From Halovenus halobia (lineage in GTDB: Archaea; Halobacteriota; Halobacteria; Halobacteriales; Haloarculaceae): a stretch of DNA of 64,000 bases. The position numbers and the translations under genes are program-made. The DNA is taken from NCBI RefSeq assembly GCF_051414135.1, contig NZ_JBLKOA010000001.1, forward strand, positions 1,116,001 through 1,180,000. Direction: 5' to 3'. Position 1 is the stretch's first letter, and every line of letters starts with the position of its first letter. Positions 56,972 through 64,000 of the stretch are shown in pieces. The notes below the pieces were generated by a model that had not been told where the DNA came from, did no database searches, and saw only the letters and a program-made list of their open reading frames with translations.

Positions 56972-58780
56972 CTACTTGCCCCAGAAGGGGTCACGGTTGC
57001 GGTGGTTGTCGAGATACATCGACAGCACCTCTCGCTCGTCGGCGGTAATATCCTCGTTCAGTTCCTGTTCGAGAATCTTCGCGTGTTTCTCAGGAATTTC
57101 GACCCACAGTTCGTCACCCTCCTTGATCTGTCGGCCAACGGTCGGACCATCAATTGAGACCGCGACGCGCTCGCCGGTGCGGGCCTCGTCGACATCTTCG
57201 CCCTCGTCCTGAATCGATTTCAACTGGCCGACGCGCTCTGGTTCGTTACCGTCGAAGTTGACGATGCGGCTGTTGCGGCGCAGCAGGCCGCCGCGAATCT
57301 CGACACCGACGACTGCCGGGTCAGACTGGCGGAAGGTGTGGTCGTCGAGAATCTCGAAGCGCGCTGGCCGGGTGATGTTGTCCAGTACCTGCTCCTGCTG
57401 GGCCTGCTCGATTTCCTCGACGTGGTCCTCGTAGCGCTCGATCAGTCGGTAGATGACGTCGTGCTCGAACAGCCGAACGTCCTCCTGCTCGGCCAGTTGT
57501 CGGGCGTCCTCGAGTACGTCGACGTTGAACCCGAGAATCGCCTGATGGTGGTCGGTGTCTGCCGTCTCGGCCATGCGGACGTCCCGCGGCGCAACGTCGC
57601 CGACCTCCGCAGACATAATCGGAATCTCGGCCTCTTCGAGCGTGCTCGCGAGCGCTTCGAGACTCCCGAGCGTGTCGGCTTTGATGGTCACGCCTTCTTC
57701 CTCGGTCGACACTTGAATATCTGCGAGTTCGGCTTTCACCTCGGCGACGACCTCGTCGACATCCTGATTTCTGACGACGCGGACCGGCGCGCCAGCCATC
57801 GCGTCGTCGAGGTCCGGGGCGGCGATTTTGACACCCTGTGCGGCGACGACTTCCTCGACATTCTCGAACTCCTCGTCCGAGCGAATCTCCGAGAGCGGGC
57901 GGGGTTGCAACAGCGCACGCACCTCGGTCACAATCGGGCCACTCTGGCCGCCGACCACAATCTGGTCGTTCTCGCGGATTGTCCCGTCGTAGATGACCGC
58001 GTCGATGGTCGCGCCGAAGCCCTGTGTATCGGTCACCTCCAGTACGGTACCCGCCGCAGGACCGTCGACATCGATGGCCATCTCCTCTTTCATGTACCGC
58101 TGGGAGAGTCCCATCAAGACAGTGAGGAGGTCAGGAATTCCCTCGCCAGTTTCCGCAGAGACAGGGACAACACCGATGTTCGACTGGAAGTTCTGGACGC
58201 GCCAGTACATATCCGCGGAGAACTCTTCGTCCGAAAGTTGGCCGATGATCTCGTAGAGGTTTTCGTTGAGGTCGCCCTGTACACGTTCGCTCTGGGCTTC
58301 GATGGCGAGTTTCGACGGGCGGCCTTCTTCGGGATTCCAGCCCGGAACGGTGTCGATTTTGTTCGCTGCCACGACGAATGGGGTGGAGGTGCGCTTGAGG
58401 ATGCCGACGGCCTCGTGGGTCTGTGGCTGGAAGCCGTCGTTGACGTCGACGACAAGAATCGCAATATCAGCGAGTGCGCCGCCACGAGAGCGAAGCGTCG
58501 AGAACGAGTGGTGGCCCGGAGTATCGATAAAGAGTAGTCCGGGAAGGTCGAAATCGTCGGGGTTGACGAGGTCGCCAGCGATGCCGGAGATGACATCGAG
58601 TGGCACCGCGGTCGAGCCAATGTGCTGGGTAATTGCCCCTGCTTCGCCTTCGCTCACTGCGGAGCCGCGAATCTGGTCTAGCAGGCTCGTCTTCCCGTGG
58701 TCGACGTGGCCGAGTACTGCGACGATGGGGGTCCGCAACGACGACCCCTCGCCGTGCTCGGTCTGGTGGTGTTCAGACAT
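56972..58780 (-). CDS. infB: Translation initiation factor aIF2/5B
   Basis: 602 residues starting MSEHHQTEHGEGSSLRTPIVAVLGHVDHGKTS. G1 is GHVDHGKT (about 24-31), G3 is DTPGHHSF, G4 is NKID, and a G5-like SA element lies downstream. Domain II follows the GTPase core, and a domain III/IV region includes GVKIAAPDLDDAMAGAPVRVV and VEIRGGLLRRNSRIV. The C-terminus is the archaeal QELNEDITADEREVLSMYLDNHRNRDPFWGK. It joins ribosomal subunits at initiation. The gene has no intein, although inteins are frequent in this factor. Confidence 0.96.
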   Translation of the reverse strand: MSEHHQTEHGEGSSLRTPIVAVLGHVDHGKTSLLDQIRGSAVSEGEAGAITQHIGSTAVPLDVISGIAGDLVNPDDFDLPGLLFIDTPGHHSFSTLRSRGGALADIAILVVDVNDGFQPQTHEAVGILKRTSTPFVVAANKIDTVPGWNPEEGRPSKLAIEAQSERVQGDLNENLYEIIGQLSDEEFSADMYWRVQNFQSNIGVVPVSAETGEGIPDLLTVLMGLSQRYMKEEMAIDVDGPAAGTVLEVTDTQGFGATIDAVIYDGTIRENDQIVVGGQSGPIVTEVRALLQPRPLSEIRSDEEFENVEEVVAAQGVKIAAPDLDDAMAGAPVRVVRNQDVDEVVAEVKAELADIQVSTEEEGVTIKADTLGSLEALASTLEEAEIPIMSAEVGDVAPRDVRMAETADTDHHQAILGFNVDVLEDARQLAEQEDVRLFEHDVIYRLIERYEDHVEEIEQAQQEQVLDNITRPARFEILDDHTFRQSDPAVVGVEIRGGLLRRNSRIVNFDGNEPERVGQLKSIQDEGEDVDEARTGERVAVSIDGPTVGRQIKEGDELWVEIPEKHAKILEQELNEDITADEREVLSMYLDNHRNRDPFWGK

Positions 58781-58928
58781 CCCGTCTCACCTAGAACTGA
58801 TAGATACCAGCCGTCGTTGCCATTTAAGAACATCGTTCGACGCCGTCACCGGGACGACTGGCACAGCCGTGACTGGTATTCACTGCCAAACTTTGAATAG
58901 GACTTCTTACATGAATACACACGGGTAT

Positions 58929-60437
58929 ATGAACTTTGCAAACTTCGTCGACAGGGCTGCGGGGGACCGACCAGAGGCGACAGCGCTGACAGACCCACAA
59001 CGAGAGCTGAGTTTCGCGGCGCTCTCGGCGGAGACCGACCGCTTCGCCGGCGCGCTGGCCGAACTGGGGGTCGACCCGGGCGACCGGGTGGCGCTGTACC
59101 TGCCAAACAGCACGGTCTTTCTCGCCGCGTACTTCGGCGCGATGAAGCGGGGGGCCATTCCGTTCCCGATAAACATGCGCTTCGAGGGGGAGGAAATCGA
59201 GTACGTCCTCGACGACGCCGGCGCGAGTACCGTCGTCACTCACGGCCAGTTCGAGGACGTCATCGATAGCCTCGACGTGAACTCGCTCGAACAGATGATT
59301 GTCGCAGACGGCGAGCGCGGCCACAGCTATACGGACTTGGTACAGACGTCCGACCCTATCGAGCAAGTCTACCCGCGCAAGCAGGACGAACTCGCAGAAC
59401 TGGTCTATACCTCGGGGACGACGGGCCGACCGAAGGGGGTCAAACACACCCACGGCAACCTCTCGGCGAACGCCCACGGGCTGATCACGTACATGGACTG
59501 GACACACCGGGAGACGACACTCACCGTCTGTCCGTGTTTCCACGTCTCGGGACTGAACGTCACCTCGACGCCGTTCGTCGTCGCGGGCGCAGAGAACCAC
59601 TTCCTCCCACAGTGGGACCCGGAGACGGCGCTGTCGGTCATGGACGAACAGTCAGTGACCTACGTCTTCCTGATTCCGACGATGGCCATCGACCTGTTGC
59701 GGTTCGACGGACTCGAGGAGTACGACCTCTCTGCGCTCGAGACCATCGGCGTCGGTGGCTCACCGATGCCCAAAGAGCGAATCGAGGCTGTCGAGGAGAC
59801 GTTCGACGTGACGCTGCTCGAGGGCTACGGCATGACCGAGACGACGCCGCTGGCAGCGATCAACCGCCCGGACCAGGACGTCTACCAGGCCGGCAGTATC
59901 GGTCCCGTCGCCGAGGAGGTGGTCGACGTGCGCATCGAGGACCCGAACTCCGGGGAGGCGGTCGAGACCGGCGAGAAAGGCGAGTTGTTGTGGCACGGCG
60001 ACACCATCACGCCGGGCTACTACAACCTCCCGGAGAAGAACGAGCAGGCCTTCGTCGAGCGTGCGGGCAAACGCTGGCTTCGCTCGGGCGATATCGGCCG
60101 GATGGATGAGCACGGCCACCTCTTCGTCGAGGACCGCATCGACGATATGATAATCAGCGGCGGCGAGAACGTCTATCCACGAGAGATCGAAGACGTCATC
60201 TACGAACTCGACGGCGTGGCCGAGGCGGCGGTCATCGGCAGCCCACACGACCGCCTCGGCGAGCAGGTGACCGCAATCGTCGTCGCCGACGACGCCGTGA
60301 CCGTCGAGGATATCGAAACCGTCGTCCGTGGACAGCTGGCGGACTACAAGATTCCCCGCCGTGTCGAGTTCGTCGACGAACTCCCGAAGACCTCCACGCG
60401 AAAGATAGACAAGGTGAGCCTTCGAGAGCGATTCTAA
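58929..60437 (+). CDS. Acyl-CoA ligase (AMP-binding)
   Basis: 502 residues from the ATG at 58929, which follows a TATA-like TTTGAATAGG near 58893-58902; an in-frame ATG at 58911 is less well placed. ANL-superfamily motifs are A3 LVYTSGTTGRPKGVKHTHGNL, A5 YGMTETTP, A7 LRSGDIGRMDEHGHLFVEDRIDDMIISGGENVYP, and the catalytic Lys in LPKTSTRKIDK near the end. It activates a carboxylic acid, probably a medium- or long-chain fatty acid, to acyl-CoA. It overlaps the acyl-CoA dehydrogenase by one base (TAATG), so both serve one fatty-acid oxidation pathway. Confidence 0.93.
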   Translation: MNFANFVDRAAGDRPEATALTDPQRELSFAALSAETDRFAGALAELGVDPGDRVALYLPNSTVFLAAYFGAMKRGAIPFPINMRFEGEEIEYVLDDAGASTVVTHGQFEDVIDSLDVNSLEQMIVADGERGHSYTDLVQTSDPIEQVYPRKQDELAELVYTSGTTGRPKGVKHTHGNLSANAHGLITYMDWTHRETTLTVCPCFHVSGLNVTSTPFVVAGAENHFLPQWDPETALSVMDEQSVTYVFLIPTMAIDLLRFDGLEEYDLSALETIGVGGSPMPKERIEAVEETFDVTLLEGYGMTETTPLAAINRPDQDVYQAGSIGPVAEEVVDVRIEDPNSGEAVETGEKGELLWHGDTITPGYYNLPEKNEQAFVERAGKRWLRSGDIGRMDEHGHLFVEDRIDDMIISGGENVYPREIEDVIYELDGVAEAAVIGSPHDRLGEQVTAIVVADDAVTVEDIETVVRGQLADYKIPRRVEFVDELPKTSTRKIDKVSLRERF

Positions 60438-61627
60438 TGGTCGATTTCTCGCTCACGGCCGAACAACAGGCCGTCAGAAAGACCGCACGTGAGTTCGCCG
60501 AAAACGAGATTGCGCCGATTGCCCGCGAGGCCGAGGAGACGGAGACATGGCCCGAAGATGTCTGGGAGGCCGCCGTCGACGCGGGGCTGGTCGGCGCGGA
60601 CATCCCCGAGGAGTACGGCGGCGCGGGGATGGGCACACTCGAGAGTGTCCTCGTCGTCGAAGAACTGTCCAGGGTCGACGCGGGCGTCGCGGCGGCACTC
60701 GGCACAGACTTCGGGACGGGAATGATAGAGGAGTACGGCACCGAGGCCCAGAAAGAGTGGATTCTGGGCGGCGTCGCCTCGGGAGAGGTCATCACCGCGA
60801 TGGCGAACACCGAACCCAGCCACGGCAGCGACGCCGCGAGTATCGAGACCAGCGCCGAACGAGACACCTCCGAGCGAAGCTCGGCGAGCCCTGCGTCGAC
60901 CGAGGCGACGCAGGACGGCGACGAGTACGTCATCGACGGCGTGAAGACGTTCACAACGCACGGCTCCATCGCCGACGTCATCCTGACGATGTGTCGCACG
61001 TCGGCGGGTGGCCACGACGGTATCTCGGCCATCCTCGTCGAGACCGACCGGGACGGACTCGAGGTCGAATCAGAGATTCACAAGATGGGCTGGAACGCCA
61101 CCGAGACCACCCAACTGCGGTTCGACGGCGTCCGGGTGCCCGAAGCGAACCTCGTCGGACAGGAGGACCTCGGGTTCTACCAGCTCATGGATTTCTTCGA
61201 GGTCGAACGCGTCGGTGTTGCCGCCGGAGCGCTCGGTATCGCCGCGGGCTGTCTGGACGAGGCGGTCGGCTACGCCCACGACCGCGAGCAGTTCGGCCGG
61301 CCAATCAAGCAGTTCCAGGCCATCCAGCACAAACTCGCGGATATGGCCGTCAAGACGGAGCACGCCCGCCGACTGGTCTACGACGCCGCCGCCCGCATCG
61401 ACGACGGCGACAGTCCGCGCAAACTGGCGAGCATGGCGAAACTGTCCGCGAGCGAAGTCGCCGAGGAGGTGGCGAGCGACGCGGTCCAGATTCACGGCGG
61501 CAACGGCTACACCCGCGACTACCCGGTCGAACGGCAGTACCGCCACGCCAAAATCTACCAGATTGGCGAGGGAACCAGCGAGATACAGCGCTCGATCATC
61601 GCCGAGGAACTGCTCGCCGAGCGGTAA
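60437..61627 (+). CDS. Acyl-CoA dehydrogenase with in-frame palindromic insertion
   Basis: 396 residues. Family segments are FADFAENEI-like KTAREFAENEIAPIAR, VGADIPEEYGGAGM, EVITAMANTEPSHGSDAASIET, the catalytic-base region with DAVQIHGGNGYTRDYPVERQYRHAKIYQIGEGTSEIQRSIIAEEL and GREQFGRPIKQFQAIQHKLADMA. It oxidises acyl-CoA to trans-enoyl-CoA with FAD. Inside the FAD-binding loop about 17 codons (about 60864-60914) are extra compared with the family wording, and this DNA folds into two perfect hairpins. The reading frame is open, so the protein probably tolerates the added loop. It is coupled to the ligase upstream. Confidence 0.92.
   Translation: MVDFSLTAEQQAVRKTAREFAENEIAPIAREAEETETWPEDVWEAAVDAGLVGADIPEEYGGAGMGTLESVLVVEELSRVDAGVAAALGTDFGTGMIEEYGTEAQKEWILGGVASGEVITAMANTEPSHGSDAASIETSAERDTSERSSASPASTEATQDGDEYVIDGVKTFTTHGSIADVILTMCRTSAGGHDGISAILVETDRDGLEVESEIHKMGWNATETTQLRFDGVRVPEANLVGQEDLGFYQLMDFFEVERVGVAAGALGIAAGCLDEAVGYAHDREQFGRPIKQFQAIQHKLADMAVKTEHARRLVYDAAARIDDGDSPRKLASMAKLSASEVAEEVASDAVQIHGGNGYTRDYPVERQYRHAKIYQIGEGTSEIQRSIIAEELLAER
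60870..60914 (+). repeat. Two perfect palindromes inside a coding sequence
   Basis: CCGAGC-gaa-GCTCGG at 60870-60884 and CCTGCGTCG-accgagg-CGACGCAGG at 60890-60914. The DNA is inserted in frame, with the sequence SERSSASPASTEATQ encoded between conserved residues. It resembles a miniature palindromic element tolerated in a surface loop. Confidence 0.65.
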
Positions 61628-61645
61628 CCGTCGTTCGCCCGCCCC

Positions 61646-62101
61646 TCAGAAATCCGGCAGGTCGTCGGGGGCCTCGTACTCCGTCTCCCAGTCGATATAC
61701 TCGTCTTTCAGGACGTCACAGACAATCTGGCCCAGTTCCGTCAGCGAGGCGTTGATACTCGACACTGTACCCCACGACTCGATATCTGGGTGGTAGTCTC
61801 GTTCTTTCCAGTCCTCGGGGATTCCGGGAGCGTGATAGCCGACGCGCTCGGCGAAGGAATCCCAGAAGAAGTCGAACCGCCCGATCATCTCCAGGTCGAG
61901 CATAATCTCGAAGTCGTGTTCGTCCATCTCTGTCTCGGCGGCCCACTGCTCGAAGGATTCCTCCCACGCGCCTTCCCGCAGGAACGCCTCCAGTTCGTCG
62001 CGCTTGTAATCGGTGTCGCCAACCACCTCTGCGTCCTCGTACTCGTTGGGGTCCATTCCCTCCAGTTCGGGTGGGTCGGGGACAGCCACGTCGAGACTCA
62101 T
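61646..62101 (-). CDS. Conserved haloarchaeal protein of unknown function
   Basis: 151 residues from the ATG at 62101 (MSLDVAVPDPPELEGMDPNEYEDAEVVGDTDYKRDELEAFLREGAWEESF). The longer frame up to 62212 has no support. Predicted mainly helical and very acidic, with conserved-looking EQWAAETEMDEHDFEIMLDLEMIGRFDFFWDSFAERVGYHAPGIPEDWKERDYHPD and SSINASLTELGQIVCDVL. No known motif. It lies between the acyl-CoA dehydrogenase (convergent) and the receiver-GAF gene (divergent). Confidence 0.68.
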   Translation of the reverse strand: MSLDVAVPDPPELEGMDPNEYEDAEVVGDTDYKRDELEAFLREGAWEESFEQWAAETEMDEHDFEIMLDLEMIGRFDFFWDSFAERVGYHAPGIPEDWKERDYHPDIESWGTVSSINASLTELGQIVCDVLKDEYIDWETEYEAPDDLPDF

Positions 62102-62224
62102 ACGCCACGGTTGGGCCGGCGCAAACATAAAGCCGTGACTTGCCGCTCCCTGGCAGCCGTTTTCGTGGTTGATAGTCGGGCCGGTACGTACATACCGACG
62201 GGAATCGACCACTTTTGTAATTGT

Positions 62225-63133
62225 ATGTCACACCGGATTCTCTGTGTCCACCCGGACGAGGCCGAGCGAGCGGAGACGGTCGAACGCCTCCGGACCGAAC
62301 TCTCCGACCTAGACCTCTCGTTTACCACCGTCGATGGAGTGGACGGGGCAACTGACGCGCTTGGACAGGACGTCGCCGCAGTCATCACGGAATACGAACT
62401 CGCAGACGGCACCGGATTCGATGTGATTACGCAGGCCGACCAGCACTGTCCCGACGCTGGCGTTGTCCTGTACACGGACACCGACCCCGACACGCTCGAC
62501 ACCACAGCGTTGCGGGGCGCGCTGACCGAGTACGTCGGCAAAGGTTCAGTCTTCGGAACCGAACGCCTCGGAGAACTGCTCCGGACGACTATCGAGAACA
62601 ACACCCAGAGCTCCTACCCGGTGCCACAGACCGAACAACAGCGACTGGTCGCGCTGCAGTCGTACGACCTCGACGACCCGGGCCTGCTCGACGCGCTGGA
62701 CCGAATTACGGACCTCGCTGCTGAGCACTTCGAGGTCGAGCAATCTTCGATCAACATCATCAACGAGCACAGTCAGGAGTTTCTGGCCTGCTACGGGACG
62801 GCCGAGGAGTGGGACTCGATGGACCGCGAAGACTCCATTTGCACGTTCACCATCCTCGAAGACGACAACGTGATGACTGTCTCCGACGTGACCGAGGACC
62901 CGCGATTCGAGTCTCGCAGCGAGACGCTCATCGACATGGGAATCCAGTCGTATATGGGGGCAAATCTGGTTGCGCCGTCTGGCCTCGTCATCGGTCCGCT
63001 CTGTGTCTACGACACGGAACCGCGGGAGTTCTCACTCGCCGATGAGGCGTATCTCCAGAAACTCGCTGCAACGGCGATGGACCTCATCGAACTGCACACG
63101 CAATTCGACGCCGCGATGGAGGGTGAACAATGA
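62225..63133 (+). CDS. Receiver-like and GAF domain protein
   Basis: 302 residues from the ATG at 62225. The N-terminal about 120 residues resemble a response-regulator receiver (RILCVHPDEAERAETVERL, AVITEYELADGTGFDVIT, TDTDPDTLDTTALRG). The phospho-Asp position reads VITEYELADG, with Glu in place of Asp, and the Lys pocket is weak, so it is probably a pseudo-receiver. The C-terminal GAF domain reads LDALDRITDLAAEHFEVEQSSINIINEHSQEFLACYGT and MDREDSICTFTILEDDNVMTVSDVTEDPRF. It overlaps the RecA-like gene by 4 nt (ATGA). Confidence 0.85.
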   Translation: MSHRILCVHPDEAERAETVERLRTELSDLDLSFTTVDGVDGATDALGQDVAAVITEYELADGTGFDVITQADQHCPDAGVVLYTDTDPDTLDTTALRGALTEYVGKGSVFGTERLGELLRTTIENNTQSSYPVPQTEQQRLVALQSYDLDDPGLLDALDRITDLAAEHFEVEQSSINIINEHSQEFLACYGTAEEWDSMDREDSICTFTILEDDNVMTVSDVTEDPRFESRSETLIDMGIQSYMGANLVAPSGLVIGPLCVYDTEPREFSLADEAYLQKLAATAMDLIELHTQFDAAMEGEQ

Positions 63134-63816
63134 GTGACGCTGGCCCCGCGGGCTACGAGTTCGGTGACAACATTCCAGTCGAGCCAATCGAGGCGGGAAC
63201 GACGGTGTTCGTCGCCGGGCCGGCGCTCAGCCCATCTGAAGACCTCGCGCGGGCGATGGTCGCCCACGGGACCGGGTTCGGCGAGGGGTCACTGTTCATC
63301 TCGACGAACATGACCTGCAAGAAGTTGTTGCAGTCCTGTCAGCGTAACGACCCGGCTATTGACCCGACACAGATGGGAATTATCGACTGCAGCGGGCAGG
63401 ATATCGGCAAGGCAGAACTGAGTGCCGAGGTCAAGTACGTCTCGACACAGAGCGATCTGACGGGTATTGGAATGAAGTTCTCGGCGCTGTACGAGTCGCT
63501 CTACCCCGCGGTTGCCGAGGGGCGGGTCAGGACCGGACTCATCAGCCTCTCGTCGCTGTCGATGTACGTCGACCTGCGGACGCTGTTCCAGTTTTCCCAG
63601 ACACTTGCGGGACGCATCGACAGCGCAGACGGCCTCGGCGTGTTCGCAATCGACCCGACGACACACGATACAAAGACAGTGAACACGCTCAGTCAGGCTG
63701 CCGACGGTCGCATTGAAGTCCGTGACGCCGAGGAAAGTGATGCTGACGGCGAACTCAGAATTCGCGGATTGACTGACCAGCCCGACGACTGGCAGCCCTT
63801 TAGGCTGTCAGGCTGA
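63130..63816 (+). CDS. RecA/KaiC-like protein without Walker A (haloarchaeal)
   Basis: 228 residues: GTTVFVAGPALSPSEDLARAMVAHGTGFGEGSLFISTNMTCKKLLQSC, later MGIIDCSGQDIG, GIGMKFSALYESLYPAVAEGRVRTGLISLSSLSMYVDLRTLFQFSQTLAGRI. The alternating strand-helix order is like KaiC/RecA cores, but the P-loop GxxxxGK(S/T) is replaced, so it should not hydrolyse ATP. This type of protein pairs with sensor proteins in haloarchaea. It is translated with the receiver-GAF gene, forming a two-component-like output pair. The downstream gene is convergent with a 9-nt overlap. Confidence 0.72.
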   Translation: MSDAGPAGYEFGDNIPVEPIEAGTTVFVAGPALSPSEDLARAMVAHGTGFGEGSLFISTNMTCKKLLQSCQRNDPAIDPTQMGIIDCSGQDIGKAELSAEVKYVSTQSDLTGIGMKFSALYESLYPAVAEGRVRTGLISLSSLSMYVDLRTLFQFSQTLAGRIDSADGLGVFAIDPTTHDTKTVNTLSQAADGRIEVRDAEESDADGELRIRGLTDQPDDWQPFRLSG

Positions 63817-64000
63817 CTCGGCCGTTTCCTCGACTGGCTGGCGGTCTCTGACGAACGACAGAAAGTTCTCGAAGACTGTCGTTGCCTCCGCTGCTGCGTC
63901 GATGTTCTCCTCGGTAATCCCATCGAAGACGCGCTGGACCTTCTCCTCGGGGAGTTCGTCCTTGCCGCGCGTGACTCGCTCGGCCATCGCCCGGTCGTAC
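63808..64000 (-). CDS. C-terminal part of an unidentified gene
   Basis: Only the last 64 codons lie in the window. The peptide reads YDRAMAERVTRGKDELPEEKVQRVFDGITEENIDAAAEATTVFENFLSFVRDRQPVEETAESA. It is helical and charged; I do not recognise a family. The coding frame is supported by its open length and by the codon style. It is convergent with the RecA-like gene and shares 9 nt with it. Confidence 0.6.
   Translation of the reverse strand, partial: YDRAMAERVTRGKDELPEEKVQRVFDGITEENIDAAAEATTVFENFLSFVRDRQPVEETAESA

Noticed and set aside
57338..58537. Long open frame opposite infB (399 codons)
   Set aside because: It is the antisense shadow of aIF2/5B, whose motifs are complete; long shadow frames are normal in GC-rich haloarchaeal DNA.

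Overview
The window is chromosomal DNA of a haloarchaeon (class Halobacteria). The evidence is the high GC content, the strongly acidic predicted proteins, twin-arginine lipoproteins (RR...LAGC), mostly leaderless genes with a TATA-like box 25-30 nt before the start codon, and archaeal machinery: Nop5/fibrillarin, RPA with its two partner genes, aIF2/5B, L21e, CDC48, Orc1/Cdc6, PolB2, archaeal MAT and a GHMP-type shikimate kinase. No rRNA, CRISPR array or intact insertion sequence is visible. One tRNA, tRNA-Ala(GGC), is present.

Layout. 1-10,200: acyl-CoA synthetase fragment, nop5-flpA, an FKBP isomerase, a beta-propeller lipoprotein, CYTH protein, S-adenosylmethionine synthase, CBS protein, ThiI and an S9 peptidase. 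10,200-13,000: a secreted beta-propeller protein divergent from an MFS transporter. 13,000-17,850: a replication/repair-like island with a RecA-like protein lacking Walker A, a small protein, a divergent B-family polymerase (PolB2), a short Orc1/Cdc6 and a DnaQ-like exonuclease. 17,880-28,930: cupins, a Ski2-like helicase, a phosphate permease, chorismate mutase and shikimate kinase, CDC48, a lipoprotein, glutaredoxin and S-adenosylhomocysteine hydrolase. 29,170-32,400: the HemAT oxygen sensor, a DICT protein and the tRNA-Ala with an array of tRNA-end repeats. 32,480-39,700: L21e, glmU-glmS, a kinase-like protein, a MOSC protein, a zinc-ribbon membrane protein and a DUF2249 protein. 39,800-43,520: the rpa-rpap-rpe operon. 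43,570-47,480: two histidine kinases, a HalX regulator and CheB. 47,470-52,830: phosphate permease, RHH regulator and a sulfite/nitrite reductase with an F420-type partner. 53,350-64,000: zinc-finger proteins, HAD, ZIP, DacZ-like, CspA, aIF2/5B, acyl-CoA ligase with dehydrogenase, and a receiver-GAF protein with a RecA-like partner.

The most interesting signal is at 12,961-17,842. Three separate transcription units (RecA-like/small protein/PolB2; Orc1/Cdc6; exonuclease) each carry the same 15-nt direct-repeat element, CGGAAAC(C/G)CGGAAGC, 26-27 nt upstream of the TATA-like box. The exonuclease could supply the proofreading domain that PolB2 has lost, and the Orc1/Cdc6 could be the regulator. 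This looks like a co-regulated DNA-damage or mutagenesis module, by analogy with Orc1-2 control of dpo2 in Sulfolobales and with the bacterial ImuA-ImuB-DnaE2 mutasome. That interpretation is inference.

Other items of note are a tRNA-3'-end repeat array with compensating hairpins, an in-frame double-palindrome insertion in an acyl-CoA dehydrogenase, a 12-codon leader ORF coupled to the sulfite/nitrite reductase, inverted-repeat operators at the HemAT and phosphate permease promoters, and two decayed sequence fragments 31 kb apart that resemble each other.
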